From the NCBI GenBank assembly GCA_028565635.1, contig JAOXYB010066667.1, positions 1-10,188 on the forward strand: DNA of 10,188 bases, written 5' to 3'. Under the pieces are notes generated by a model. That model saw nothing but the letters and a program-made list of their open reading frames with translations, was not told where the DNA came from and ran no database searches. This DNA comes from Phoronis ovalis (Eukaryota > Phoronida > Phoronidae). The number at the start of each line of letters is the position of its first letter. Within the stretch, counting starts at the first letter, position 1. Position numbers and translations under genes: made by a program. Positions 1 through 8,902 of this stretch are shown in pieces.

Positions 1-548
1 CGTTTCCTTCCAGACAAGCACGTGATAATGTATATCTGTCTGGACGTCACTTTTGAACAGTTAGAACTGGCATTTCAAAATGTTGTCGTCTTTATCTTAC
101 AATATGTACAACTTCACATAATGTGCTAGCATTTGTTTAATTTACACATTTTAATTATACATAGTATTTGTAGTTTATATACTGGAAATTGCTTTATATC
201 ATTTTGCTGTATTCTATCGAATATAGTGATAATAGATTAAAATGAACAGTCGTTAATATCAAATATACCTCCGCGTATTTTTTCCACATAAGAACTCAAT
301 TCAGTAACATCTACTTTACTGGGAACCAACCCTTATTTAAACACTTTCTGCACCGTGTGTTATCATGTACTAACCTAAAACTGTTAAACGTCGTAAAATA
401 TCATATTGTAATGTATCTGTTGACCAATGAAAGGCATAGATGTAGTGAACACGAATGCTGAAACATGTTTATTATATAAGACAAACGCTTCTATAGGGAT
501 CCTAAATTTTGATAATAAAATAGAAATGCATTGTATGCTTTATTGCAG
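1..548 (+). other. Upstream intron (3' part)
   Basis: I see no exon here. The stretch is AT-rich and ends in an acceptor, TTTATTGCAG at 539-548, just before the SRCR exon. The N-terminal half of the SRCR domain, expected in a preceding exon, was looked for and not found, so it should lie to the left of the window. The first 130 bases are open in frame 1, but they have no cysteine pattern or domain signature and are treated as chance. Confidence 0.7.
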
Positions 549-683
549 ATAGTGATGTCTTTCTTCTTGATAACGTGGAATGCAATGGTAATGAAGCTGG
601 TATCAGCGACTGTTACCGTTATAATAACCGTCCATGGGGCCTTGAAGATTGCGACATTGGTGAAGGCGTTTCGGTTCACTGCA
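549..683 (+). CDS. SRCR domain, C-terminal half (exon 1 of window)
   Basis: This internal exon encodes 45 residues, with two bases finishing a split codon at the left and one base opening the next at the right (phase 1-1). The translation shows the C-terminal half of a scavenger receptor cysteine-rich domain: FLLDNVECNGNE matches the family's (W)LDDVxCxGxE block, then a cysteine, PWGLEDC, and a closing GEGVSVHC. Four cysteines are visible, at residues 12, 22, 35 and 45. Borders are TATTGCAG before and GTAAGT after. SRCR domains are extracellular protein-interaction or ligand-binding modules of scavenger receptors and related secreted proteins. A domain split by an intron is typical of group A SRCR genes, whereas group B domains are usually encoded by one exon. 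The first half must be upstream, outside the window. The ligand cannot be told from sequence. Confidence 0.9.
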
Positions 684-2022
684 GTAAGTTTTTGTTAACC
701 TCCATGCCTAAACGTAAACTTTCAGAGTATTAGTAATATGGCGACATGATTAATATAAATTGATATTTATTTTTTGTGTCATGGTAGTGAAGACATCTCT
801 AATACCACATAAACACCATAAAAAAATTAATATCCTTGTTTTCATATGATCTAATGTAATCATATAATTATCAGTTTCATGATATTAGTGTTGTTTATGA
901 ACAAGGCATCATTGAATGTTTAATGAGTGTTAAATCACTATATATTTTTAAGTACATGTTCTAAAAAGAGCGAGTTAAAATCACTCTTTTGAAATCTATA
1001 CATCAGCTTAATACAAATGTTATCTAAAACAAACAAGAATAATTTCACCTAGAGAGACTGAACAGATCCATTTATCGTTAACCTCGCATTATGGTAAATC
1101 TTGAAAAAGTGTTCATCGACGTCTTTGGTTATCCAGTGATGATTGTTTTAATTATAAACGTAAAAGTTTCACTGAAAAATTTTAATTGTAAGTAATCTAC
1201 CATGTCTTTTTAAAACAATTTAAAACTAATTTATTTGTGACAGAAATCTTCTCGAAATAACATTGTCGAGGCAGTACAAACGAATTGTTTTCAATGAATT
1301 TTAACAGTTACATAATTTTAATAGTTCATAATAACCACCAAGAAGCTACTCTATATATTAATGCACCATCTAAAAAATCCCATTCTAATTTTGGGCCACC
1401 CAATGGATATCGCAAATTCAGTACCATGTTCTTACATCTATGTTGCCGAAAATTAGAGAAATAACTGAATAAAGAAAGGAGGATGAAAGAAGAAACATCT
1501 TTAAAACGAAAAGGCTTATTGCAAAATGTTATTCAAAAATATAAAATGCCCATTGAGGTTTTCTAATATCTTGCTATTATTTAGTCTCCTTCTACTTGGG
1601 TGTTATATGCGTTGGGCACGAGCTTTGGGCGCAGTTAAGGTCCAGAAGATATCATACACATCATTTCAACGCCCACCCCCGAATTATTCTACCTTTATAT
1701 GAGTCTGACTAGCCATGGGTAAAGTCCTTTCAATTTATATGTTACAAAACATTAGATATAATTGTAAAAATACACATTTGTGACTTGATTTTTAACAACC
1801 TTCTGATTAAAGTCAAGCACAATAGATGCTATTTCATCCAATAGATGTCGTCACAATATATACATTCTTATTCGACTTATCGTTAACAAGATATAAAACA
1901 TCATAAAGTTTCTGAATGTATTTTGTGTTTGTTGTTGCATAACGTATGTTTCCGCAATTTTACTTCCAGTCACTGAGTTTCTATTGCGATAGCAGTGTGT
2001 TTCACTTTTCATTTTTACGTAG
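684..2022 (+). other. Intron between SRCR exon and first EGF exon
   Basis: This 1339-bp intron runs from GTAAGT at 684 to a T-rich acceptor ending TTTTTACGTAG at 2022. It is AT-rich, and I found no further cysteine-patterned exon in either strand. A locally GC-richer patch at about 1590-1690 (with GGGCGCAG and CGCCCACCCCC) stands out in composition but has no coding or RNA signature I recognise. Confidence 0.8.
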
Positions 2023-2166
2023 GCCAGACAAGATACTGCTCTTCCCATCCTCGTGTATGTAGGGAAATTTGTGTTTATGGTGGAAGTGGATATGACTGCT
2101 CGGCGTGTCCAGAAGGATATACAGGCACAGCTGTTGTATCGGATCGCAGCAGGTGTACTAGTACTG
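2023..2166 (+). CDS. EGF-like module with C-x2-C centre (exon 2)
   Basis: The exon encodes 48 residues, phase 1-1. Six cysteines are spaced C-x6-C-x3-C-x8-C-x2-C-x15-C. The segment YDCSACPEGYTG has two residues between cysteines four and five, where ordinary EGF modules have one. It resembles the CxxCPxGYTG arrangement of thrombospondin/COMP-type EGF domains. The acceptor AG is at 2021-2022; the alternative AG at 2026-2027 would give phase 0 and break the frame from the SRCR exon. The donor is G|GTAGGT at 2167. Joined to exon 1 it reads on as VHC-S-QTRYC. The final G of this exon plus AT of the next makes GAT, the Asp that opens the following calcium-binding EGF. This is an extracellular spacer or interaction module, and its partner is unknown. 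Confidence 0.88.
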
Positions 2167-2660
2167 GTAGGTACATACAAACTGTAGAATGTACAGAACT
2201 TAACAAGCTTTCTTTAATTTTAATTTTTACAACTGGAATCAAGGAATATCTTATGACGACTGCGCTAGTTATTACAAATAAGCATGACAAAGAAAATATG
2301 AAATGTTACATTTTAGAGAAATGATTGCTAACAAGAATTCTTTTAATATAAAACCGTTTAGTCAGCTTGGGTTTGTCAGGTAATAGGTGTGATTTGCTTT
2401 TTGTAAGAACTTACATCTTGAAAACAAACCAATGCAAATCAATGTTTAGTAAATCATTACAAGGAAATGTGCATTCCTAGAGAAAAATCAAATTGTGTAA
2501 CCTGCAATGAAACTCAAGGTTTAATAAGGTATTTCGAAATGATGAACAATTTCTTGTCAATAAATTTACTGCATACTGTTAATTGTACATTTTTAAATTA
2601 TATATAGATTTAGCCACATCTCGCTATGTTTGATGGAATATTAACTTTGCCTTATTACAG
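2167..2660 (+). other. Intron between exons 2 and 3
   Basis: This 494-bp AT-rich intron begins GTAGGT and ends TTATTACAG. No other feature was seen. The frame of exon 2 happens to stay open for about 155 bases past the donor, but this stretch carries no domain signature. Confidence 0.85.
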
Positions 2661-2786
2661 ATATAAATGAGTGTTCGTTACATACTCATAACTGCAGTCA
2701 TACATGTCACAATGATATGGGAGGTTATCACTGTTCTTGCGATCCATATCGTTTAATATTGGATACTGATCTACGGACATGCGTTG
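2661..2786 (+). CDS. Calcium-binding EGF module (exon 3)
   Basis: The exon encodes 42 residues, phase 1-1. With the split first codon (G|AT) it starts DINEC, the classical N-terminal calcium ligand motif of cbEGF domains. Cysteines are spaced C-x6-C-x3-C-x8-C-x1-C-x13-C. The segment CHNDMGGYHCSC fits the Asp/Asn beta-hydroxylation consensus C-x-[DN]-x4-[FY]-x-C-x-C, so both halves of the calcium site are present. Borders are TTATTACAG and G|GTAATA; the donor is weaker than the GTAAGT of its neighbours. In known families such modules bind Ca2+ between adjacent domains and stiffen the chain. This is the only module in the window with the full D-x-[DN]-E start. N-C-S at the second cysteine is a possible but non-ideal N-glycosylation sequon. 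Confidence 0.93.
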
Positions 2787-3398
2787 GTAATATTTTTTTG
2801 CAATATATTTACAGCTCTGAAAATTAGGAGTACTAATGAAATAATGCATAAGGTCTACAGAGTGTTTATGCAGCAGATTATAGGTCCTGACAATTGTTTT
2901 GAGTGGGTGGAGCGTTAGTTTAAAAGATGGGAACTGATTTATTAAAACATTTCAAGCTTCTCAAAGTCTACTATCTCTTACATGTTGGTTTAAATTTAGG
3001 ATTAACAGTCATAAAACTAGCTATTAATGGAATGGATGAGTTTGTAACACTCATGAATCAAAACATAGAATTCTTACTACTAAATAGTTAGACTTCAAAG
3101 AATAACAGTTTGAGGACCAAGTTAAATAGTTACTCAGATATGCGATAGTTAGAACAGGTCTAAACGTATTGGTGAAAAGGGGCATGAAATGATCTGTTTT
3201 TGTTTTTCTTCTTAATTTAATTCTAATAATTTCCCTTAGACCTAAAACTGTTCAAAGGCCCACCCTGGGCCAGCATCTGCACTGTATATAAGAATACTCA
3301 ACATACGAATGCTAAAACGCTTCTTTACTGTCCCATTACATTTACACTTGCTTAAAAGTAACACATGAATGCATTTACCTACGTCATCTTGATTTTAG
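2787..3398 (+). other. Intron between exons 3 and 4
   Basis: This 612-bp AT-rich intron begins GTAATA and ends CTTGATTTTAG. It holds a short perfect hairpin-capable sequence, GGCCCA-CCC-TGGGCC, at 3257-3271. No exon or RNA gene was recognised. Confidence 0.85.
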
Positions 3399-3524
3399 CC
3401 CCTTGTGTTCAATTGAGCCACACGGACCATGCTTGCAGCCATAAGTGCTCTAATGTTGGTAATAGTTTTAAGTGTTCATGTCCAAGTGGTTTTCAATTGG
3501 ATTCGGATGGACTAACATGTTTAG
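3399..3524 (+). CDS. EGF-like module (exon 4)
   Basis: The exon encodes 42 residues, phase 1-1, opening A-P-C after joining G|CC. Cysteines are spaced C-x9-C-x3-C-x8-C-x1-C-x12-C. The C-terminal half reads CSNVGNSFKCSC followed by PSGFQLDSDGLTC, which keeps the usual C-P-x-G turn and the Asp/Asn hydroxylation consensus. The acidic D-x-[DN]-E start is missing, so it looks more like the coagulation-inhibitor or C1r-type EGF variants (CxHxCxNxxxxYxCxCPxGxxL) than a full calcium-binding EGF. Borders are GATTTTAG and G|GTAAGG. An ATG at 3365 in the same frame lies in the intron and is not a credible start, because the acceptor and module boundary match the neighbouring exons exactly. Confidence 0.92.
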
Positions 3525-4708
3525 GTAAGGTCAAGAGAATTCTATCTGAGCAACTGATATCGCAACAATTGTGACAGCAGCTGTGGCTTAATTTTTGAAC
3601 ACTGAAAATTTCAGTTGCATTATAATAAAGCAACATATGCTTTGGCGTGTAATTTTGAATTGATGATAACGTAATTTTGACTCGGATTGTATTGATCGTT
3701 TCGTTGTTCAATTGTATGTAACTTTCGTATATATAAAGTGCACAGCACCAGAAGGAGAACAATAGGATATTTAAATACAGTTTTCGCTAATTTCATTACT
3801 TCATAAAGAAATACACTTCCCTTGATTTTAAGTCATCACTTTCCCTATGTATTGCACAATAATTCGTGATTTCGCCATAATAAATTTTACAAAAGGTGCA
3901 TACCGCCTACAAAATAAATCAAGAAAGTGTATCATTAATTAAATTAATGCAATTTTATAACTTTTAAACGTCATCCTATGTTTCTATATATTAAGCTGTT
4001 CATTTTGAGCTCATTTAGGTACCTCGTTTTTCTGTAACATAACGTATCTGACGTGAGCTTTTGTTACTCCTATGCTTCTTATCTTAGGCTGTAATATGTA
4101 GGTAGTCCAAACATTTAGGCATCATTTCACTCTACTTTACCTATTGTCCGGGCTTTAAAATGCCCATACTGCATCTCTGTGCTACTGTCTGTTTTTGCTT
4201 GCTATAACTACCATCATAGTTGTATGTATATGTTTGTATATTCGCTTATTATTGTGACAAGTAATGTACAAACGGATATTCAATTAATTAGTACTGTATA
4301 TACATTTACCCATAAGTGTATTAATGATGACAGTAATATCCAGTGAAACAGTTTATAACCCACCGCCAAATAACAAATACCTCGTGTCAATTCACAAAAG
4401 CAGAAACGGTATTAACATGCTTTTTTAACAAGCTTAATGCGAAAAAATAGTCCTCTTACCAAACATATATGCAACAATTAAAATCAAGATAGAATAGATG
4501 AATCAGTACTCTGTGTTTTATCATCACACTCAGCAGTAGATGTGTTTTTTTTTTTGATTGTTTCGATAAATATTGCTTTCCTGTTTATACAATTGCAGAA
4601 TAAGCAGTTATAATAAATAACATGTCCTTAAAACTATTTATCACTCAAGTATAATACTTCAAATAGGCAAGTTACTTTTTACTATTCTGTGCCAATTTTA
4701 ACCAACAG
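3525..4708 (+). other. Intron between exons 4 and 5
   Basis: This 1184-bp intron begins GTAAGG and ends TTAACCAACAG. It is AT-rich, with a run of eleven T at 4545-4555. I looked for a missed EGF exon (CSHTC / CSCP type) and saw none. It shows no obvious similarity to the intron array further right. Confidence 0.8.
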
Positions 4709-4825
4709 GGTCTTGTGACATTCTAAACCATACCTGCAGTCATACTTGTGTTAATGCCGGTAATAAGTACAGTTGTTCTTGCCCAGATGGTTTACAACTG
4801 GATACCGATAACAGCACATGCAAAG
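4709..4825 (+). CDS. EGF-like module, nearest relative of the array (exon 5)
   Basis: The exon encodes 39 residues, phase 1-1, opening G-S-C-D. Cysteines are spaced C-x6-C-x3-C-x8-C-x1-C-x12-C. It has the same length and near-identical wording as the four array exons to the right (LNHTCSHTCVN, SCSCPD, LQLDTDN), but it keeps the normal glycine in CPDGLQ and differs at many third positions. Its flanking introns are unrelated to those of the array, so it is probably an older sister copy. NHT and NST are two N-glycosylation sequons. Borders are ACCAACAG and G|GTAAGT. The hydroxylation consensus (CVNAGNKYSCSC) is present, and the D-x-[DN]-E calcium start is absent. Confidence 0.93.
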
Positions 4826-5987
4826 GTAAGTAGTAAGTTCGCCACCCAGCGCTAGCTAGGCACTAACTGTCATAGGTATATTTCAAAACACAATTCTTGA
4901 TGGATTACGAAAGCACACATTGCTTAAGCTCTCATTAACAAATTAAACTTTAAATTGTTCATTTTCACAGTTTGTACATAAGAAAAGTAATTGACAGCCG
5001 AGCGTCAGTTTTTTTAAAATATAGAAATTACTGATATAACGCAAAGTTGCCTTTAAAATAATAACTGAAACTCTTATAAAAAAACAAACAGTTTAACTTT
5101 CTTTGTTGTGTGCATTTGTGTTTTCTTCTTTCACTCGTTTGAAAAATTTATAGTAAAAGACAAATTTTCTGAATACTTTTAGTTATTTTACATTTTATAA
5201 TGATCTCCATTTTAAGGCGGAGCTTGACACTCGGTACTGTTCTAAAGAACAATTCGTGAAAAATTAGTATTAATTTTTTTTCACATAAAATAGATGTTTT
5301 CTGAAGGTTTAACGCCCAGGCTATGTTATAGTCGTATATTCAGAATCGTGCATGCAATGTATAAAATTTAATTAAAGTTTATTTACTCGTTATAAAAATC
5401 ATTGGGTGCATATGGAAAACCCAGTGGATCTAAATTCGTGTTATTTTTGAAATAAATGATTCCCCCATAATTTCATATGCACCATTTTTAAATCGCAAGA
5501 AAGATTTTGGTTATATAATCAATTTAGTTTTTTTTGTATTAATATTTCAGAGATTATGCAAGTTATTTATTTACAATTTGGTAAAATAAATAATGGAAGT
5601 ATAATTTATTTCCAAAAAACGCAGTTAGCCCAGATTTAGATCAGCTGGCTTTTCTTGTACGATGTACCTTATGAACGTTATAATATTTCATTAAACGTTA
5701 ATTAAATTTCACGCATTTATTGTAGGAGTCTGAAAGAACCACCATAACGTAATGTAAATTTCAGAAAATATTTAGTTTGTGCGAAACAAAAATGTAATGA
5801 GAATAACGAATTTTTATTTAAAACGGTAACAAGGGTCTGGATTAGTATTAAAATTGTATTTTTTAGTACCGAACTATCCCTAATAATTAAAGCCAACGTA
5901 AACTACATGATTTATTTCTTGAATCACCGCATATTAATTCTTCTCATGTACATGGTTTCCAATTTATCATACCAATAATAATTGCAG
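4826..5987 (+). other. Intron between exons 5 and 6; array homology begins near 5738
   Basis: This 1162-bp intron begins GTAAGT and ends AATAATTGCAG. The first 900 bases or so appear unique and AT-rich. From about 5738 (ACCACCATAACG) to the acceptor the sequence matches the stretches before exons 7 and 8 closely, with shared landmarks such as GGTAACAAGGGTCT and CATGTACATGGTTTCC. This marks the left edge of the tandem array. A 10-bp inverted repeat, GGTGCATATG at 5405-5414 and its complement at 5474-5483, is also present; its meaning is unknown. Confidence 0.8.
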
Positions 5988-6104
5988 AATCTTGCGTAAT
6001 GCTGAACCATACTTGCAGTCACACTTGTGTTAATGTCGGAAAGAGTTATCGCTGCTCTTGCCCAGATGATTTGCAACTAGATACCGATAATCGTACTTGT
6101 AGAA
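5988..6104 (+). CDS. EGF-like module, array copy 1 (exon 6)
   Basis: The exon encodes 39 residues, phase 1-1. It opens E-S-C-V (G|AA) and has cysteine spacing C-x6-C-x3-C-x8-C-x1-C-x12-C. The conserved turn reads CPDDLQ, with Asp in place of the Gly seen in exon 5. Sequons NHT and NRT are both present. The Asn-hydroxylation consensus holds (CVNVGKSYRCSC). It differs from array copy 3 at about 14 of 117 bases by hand count. Borders are AATAATTGCAG and A|GTAAGT; the trailing A makes the next split codon AAA (Lys) when joined to exon 7, where the other array junctions give Glu. As an extracellular module its role is structural or binding; the partner is unknown. Confidence 0.93.
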
Positions 6105-6355
6105 GTAAGTCATTTGCATCTACTGCTGGATGGGAATTATAACAGTTTCTCTTCGAAAATCACCTACCAATTATCGGAGTAATATACTATATATACCGAT
6201 TAAACTGTAAAAGCCAATATATTAATACGCTTATTTTCTTGCATATAAATTGCGTCTTTCTTTGTTTCTGTTTTCGCGCCATAAGAGTTAAAAAATAAAG
6301 TATGCATATAACTCTGGAACTTTTTGTCCTTGATAAGGGCATGTATTATATACTG

Positions 6356-6637
6356 TTGGCTTTATACTGTTTAAATTTTTCAAACGTAAATTCAAAAAAA
6401 TGCTGAAAATTCTTCAACATACACACTTGATACTTTAGCCTAATTATTTTTTAATAGTTTTATCCATTTATATATTGTTTGCTTAAAATGATAGCTGTTT
6501 TCGAAAGATTATGCTTTTTAAATTCCATATACAGATGTAGACTTCAACATAAAATGTACTAGTAACGAACTGTGACTTATAATTACTGTTGCGAAAAATC
6601 AAAGTTTAGAAAATACCACCATAGCATAATGTATAAG
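6356..6637 (+). repeat. Intronic direct repeat, 282 bp, copy 1
   Basis: The piece starts TTGGCTTTATACTG and ends GCATAATGTATAAG. It is followed at once by a second copy of the same length. Landmarks such as ACAGAT (6531 and 6813) stay exactly 282 bases apart, so no net indel separates the copies. Confidence 0.92.
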
Positions 6638-6919
6638 TTGGCTCTATACTGTTTAAATTTTTGAAATGTAAATTCAAAAAAATGCCAAAAATTCTTCAAC
6701 ATACACATTTGATACTTTGGCTAAATTATTTTTTAATAGTTTTATTCATTTACATATTGTTTGTTTAAAATGATAGCTGCTTTCGAAAGACTATGTTTTT
6801 TACTTTCCATATACAGATCTAGACTTCAACATAAAAGGTACTAGTAACGAACTGTGACTTATAATTACTGTTGCGAAAAATCAAAGTTTAGACAATGCCA
6901 CCAAAACATAATGAATTAG
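6638..6919 (+). repeat. Intronic direct repeat, 282 bp, copy 2
   Basis: This is the second copy of the preceding 282-bp piece, starting TTGGCTCTATACTG and ending ACATAATGAATTAG. It then continues into the ordinary pre-exon segment (TTTCAGAAAATATTTAC). It carries scattered substitutions relative to copy 1. Confidence 0.92.
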
Positions 6920-7153
6920 TTTCAGAAAATATTTACTTCGCGTGAAGAAAAATGTAATGAGAATCACGATTTTTGTTATTTAAAATGGTAACAAGGGTCT
7001 AGCTTAGTAGTAGTAAACTTGAATGTTTTAGTAAGGAACTATACCTAACAATTAAAGGCAGCGTAAATTACATGACATAGTTCTTGAATCATCGCATATT
7101 AATTCTTCTCATGTACATGGTTTCCAATGTATTATACCAATAATAATTTGCAG

Positions 7154-7267
7154 AACCTTGCGATATGCTGAACCATACGTGCAGTCACACTTGTATTAAT
7201 GTGGGAAAGAATTATCACTGCTCTTGCCCAGATGATTTGCAACTGGATACCGATAATACTTGTAGAG
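7154..7267 (+). CDS. EGF-like module with one-codon deletion, array copy 2 (exon 7)
   Basis: The exon encodes 38 residues, phase 1-1. It is one codon shorter than its sisters: the CGT (Arg) before the last Thr-Cys is missing, so the final loop reads DTDNTC and is x11, not x12. The loss keeps frame but removes the N-R-T sequon. The NHT sequon before cysteine two remains. Joined to exon 6 the opening is K-P-C-D. It contains CINVGKNYHCSC and CPDDLQ. Borders are AATAATTTGCAG and G|GTAAGT. It differs from array copy 3 at about 9 substituted bases plus the codon gap by hand count, so these two are the closest pair noted. Confidence 0.92.
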
Positions 7268-8045
7268 GTAAGTCATTGCATCTGCTGCTGGATGAGAATT
7301 ATAACAGTTTCTCTTCGAAAATCACCTACCAGTTATATGAGTAATATACTATATATATATTTATATACTGGTTAAGCTGTAAAAGCCAATATATTATTAC
7401 GTTTTTTCATATACATTGCGACTTTCTTTGTTTCTGTTTTCACGCCATAAAAGTTAAAAATTAAATATGCATATAAGTCATACTTTTTAAATCTGGAACT
7501 TTTTGCCCTAGATAAGGGCATGCATATTACTGTGTGCTCTATACTGTTTAAATTTTTGAAATGTAAATTTAAAAAAGTGCCAAAAAAAAATTCAACATGC
7601 ACACTTGATCCTTTGGGCAAATTATGTTTTAATAGTTTTACCCATGTACATATTGTTTGCTTAACATGATAGCTGCTTTCGAAATATTATGTTTTTTACA
7701 TTCCATATATAGATCTAAACTTCAACATAGAATGTATTAGCAACGAAGTGTGACTTATAATTACTGTTGCGAAAAATCAAAGTTTAGAAAATACCACCAT
7801 AACATAATGTATAAGTTTCAGAAAATATTTACTTCAGGTGAAGAAAAATGTAATGAGAATCACGAATTTTTAATTTAAAACGGTAACAAGGGTCTAACTT
7901 AGTATTAAACTTGAATTTTTTAGTAAGGAACTATACCTAACAATTAAAACCAGCGTAAATTACATGATATAGTTCTTGAATCACCGCATATTAATTCTAC
8001 TCATGTACATGGTTTCCAATGTATCATACCAATAATAATTTGCAG
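7268..8045 (+). other. Intron between exons 7 and 8 (one full array intron)
   Basis: This 778-bp intron begins GTAAGT and ends AATAATTTGCAG. It appears to be the plainest version of the array intron, without the extra insertions of its neighbours: a post-exon segment (7268-7793), then a pre-exon segment from the ACCACCA landmark. It has a short TA-rich run at about 7345-7365. Confidence 0.88.
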
Positions 8046-8162
8046 AAACTTGTGATATGCTGAACCATAGGTGCAGTCACACTTGTGTTAATGTCGGAAG
8101 GAATTACCACTGCTCCTGTCCAGATGATTTGCAACTGGATACCGATAATCGTACTTGTAGAG
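8046..8162 (+). CDS. EGF-like module, array copy 3 (exon 8)
   Basis: The exon encodes 39 residues, phase 1-1, opening E-T-C-D. The standard array spacing is C-x6-C-x3-C-x8-C-x1-C-x12-C. The NHT sequon seen in exons 5-7 has become NHR (ACT/ACG to AGG), so this site is lost, while NRT near the end is kept. It contains CVNVGRNYHCSC and CPDDLQ. Borders are AATAATTTGCAG and G|GTAAGT. Confidence 0.93.
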
Positions 8163-8680
8163 GTAAGTCACTGCATCTACTGCCGGATGAGAATTATAAC
8201 AGTTTCTCTTAACAGTTATATGAGTAATATACTGTATATACTGGTTAAACTGTAAAAGCCAATATATTATTACGCCTTCTTGCATATACATTGCGACTTT
8301 CTTTGTTTCTGTTTTCGCGCCATAAGAGTTAAAAATAAAGTATGCATATATATAACTCATACTTTTTAAATCTGGAACTTTTTGTCCTTGATAAGAGCAT
8401 GTATTATATACTGTTGGTTCTATACTGTTTACATTTTTGAAATGTAAATTCAAAAAAATGCCAAAACATTTTCAATATTCACACTTCATATTTTGGGCAA
8501 ATTATTTTTAAATAGTTTTACCCATTTACATATTGTTTGCTTAAAATGATAGCTGCTTTCGAAAGATTATGTTTTTTTACATTCCATATACAGATCTAGA
8601 CTTCAACATAAAATGTATTAGTAACGAACTGTGACTTATAATTACTGTTGCGAAAAATCAAAGTTTAGAAAATACCACCA

Positions 8681-8834
8681 GTTATATGAGTAATATACTA
8701 TATACATTTATATACTGGTTAAGCTGTAAAAGCCAATATATTATTACGCTTTCTTGCATATACATTGCGACTTTCTTTTGTTTCTGTTTTCGCGCCATAA
8801 GAGTTAAAAATAAAGTATGCATATGCATATGCAT
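8681..8834 (+). repeat. Exon-less partial array unit
   Basis: From GTTATATGAGTAATATAC onward the sequence matches the region just after exon 7 (about 7332) and after exon 8 (about 8214), but no EGF exon precedes it here. It ends in a TATGCA triplet repeat and then jumps into pre-exon sequence (CGCATGTTAATTCTTC). Confidence 0.88.
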
Positions 8835-8835
8835 G
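8816..8835. repeat. Short TATGCA tandem repeat at a repeat junction
   Basis: Three perfect TATGCA copies plus TG occur where the other array units have a single TATGCATATA. The run lies exactly where sequence homology switches from post-exon to pre-exon segment. Confidence 0.85.
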
Positions 8836-8902
8836 ACTCCTCGCATGTTAATTCTTCTCATGTACATGGTTTCCACTTTATCATACCAATAATAATTTGC
8901 AG

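Larger units (their letters stand above)
6105..7153 (+). other. Intron between exons 6 and 7, containing an internal 282-bp tandem duplication
   Basis: This 1049-bp intron begins GTAAGT and ends AATAATTTGCAG. It is made of the post-exon and pre-exon segments common to the array, plus one extra direct copy of a 282-bp piece. That explains why the exon 6 to exon 7 distance (1166 bp) exceeds the 857-892 bp of the other pairs. Confidence 0.88.
5738..8902 (+). repeat. Tandem array of about 0.9-kb exon-plus-intron units
   Basis: Direct repeats hold one EGF exon each together with its flanking introns. Unit edges can be set at the recurring ACCACCA landmark: about 5738, 6615, 6897, 7793 and 8674. 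Exon starts lie at 5988, 7154, 8046 and 8903, each preceded by the same roughly 250-bp segment, except that exon 9 keeps only the last 65 bases or so of it. Non-coding parts are about as similar between units as the exons are, which points to recent unequal crossing-over or continuing gene conversion. The array continues without recognisable exons to the right edge of the window. Confidence 0.92.
8163..8902 (+). other. Intron between exons 8 and 9, rearranged
   Basis: This 740-bp intron begins GTAAGT and ends AATAATTTGCAG. It holds a full post-exon segment (8163 to about 8680), then a second, partial post-exon segment (8681 to about 8834), and then only the last 65 bases or so of the pre-exon segment. 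Two repeat junctions are therefore visible, at about 8676-8682 and 8816-8836. Confidence 0.88.

Noticed and set aside
1590-1700. GC-richer patch as a tRNA, SINE head or exon
   Set aside because: No tRNA fold, no convincing A or B box, and no cysteine-patterned or otherwise recognisable translation with splice borders was seen.
1851-2180. Minus-strand open frame overlapping exon 2
   Set aside because: It is antisense to a clear EGF exon and has no recognisable domain.
1995-2324. Open frame of 109 residues on the + strand as a stand-alone gene
   Set aside because: It is exon 2 read through its acceptor and donor. The Met lies in the intron, and the residues after 2166 have no domain signature, while the splice borders fit the phase of the neighbouring exons.
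3257-3271. GGCCCA-CCC-TGGGCC hairpin as a terminator or regulatory RNA
   Set aside because: The stem is only 6 bp, lies within an intron, and has no supporting context.
3365-3574. Open frame of 69 residues with a hydrophobic start resembling a signal peptide
   Set aside because: The hydrophobic part is intron sequence including the T-rich acceptor tract. The EGF module starts at the acceptor at 3399 in the same phase as all other exons. An alternative first exon is possible but unsupported.
5405-5483. 10-bp inverted repeat (GGTGCATATG and complement) as a small transposon
   Set aside because: The arms do not extend, no target-site duplication is evident, and the enclosed 59 bases show nothing. 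Chance is likely in AT-rich DNA.
7372-8876. Several minus-strand open frames with similar wording (for example ending in KKVAMYM-like segments)
   Set aside because: They resemble each other only because they lie in copies of the same intronic repeat. They have no domain signature and are interrupted differently in each copy.
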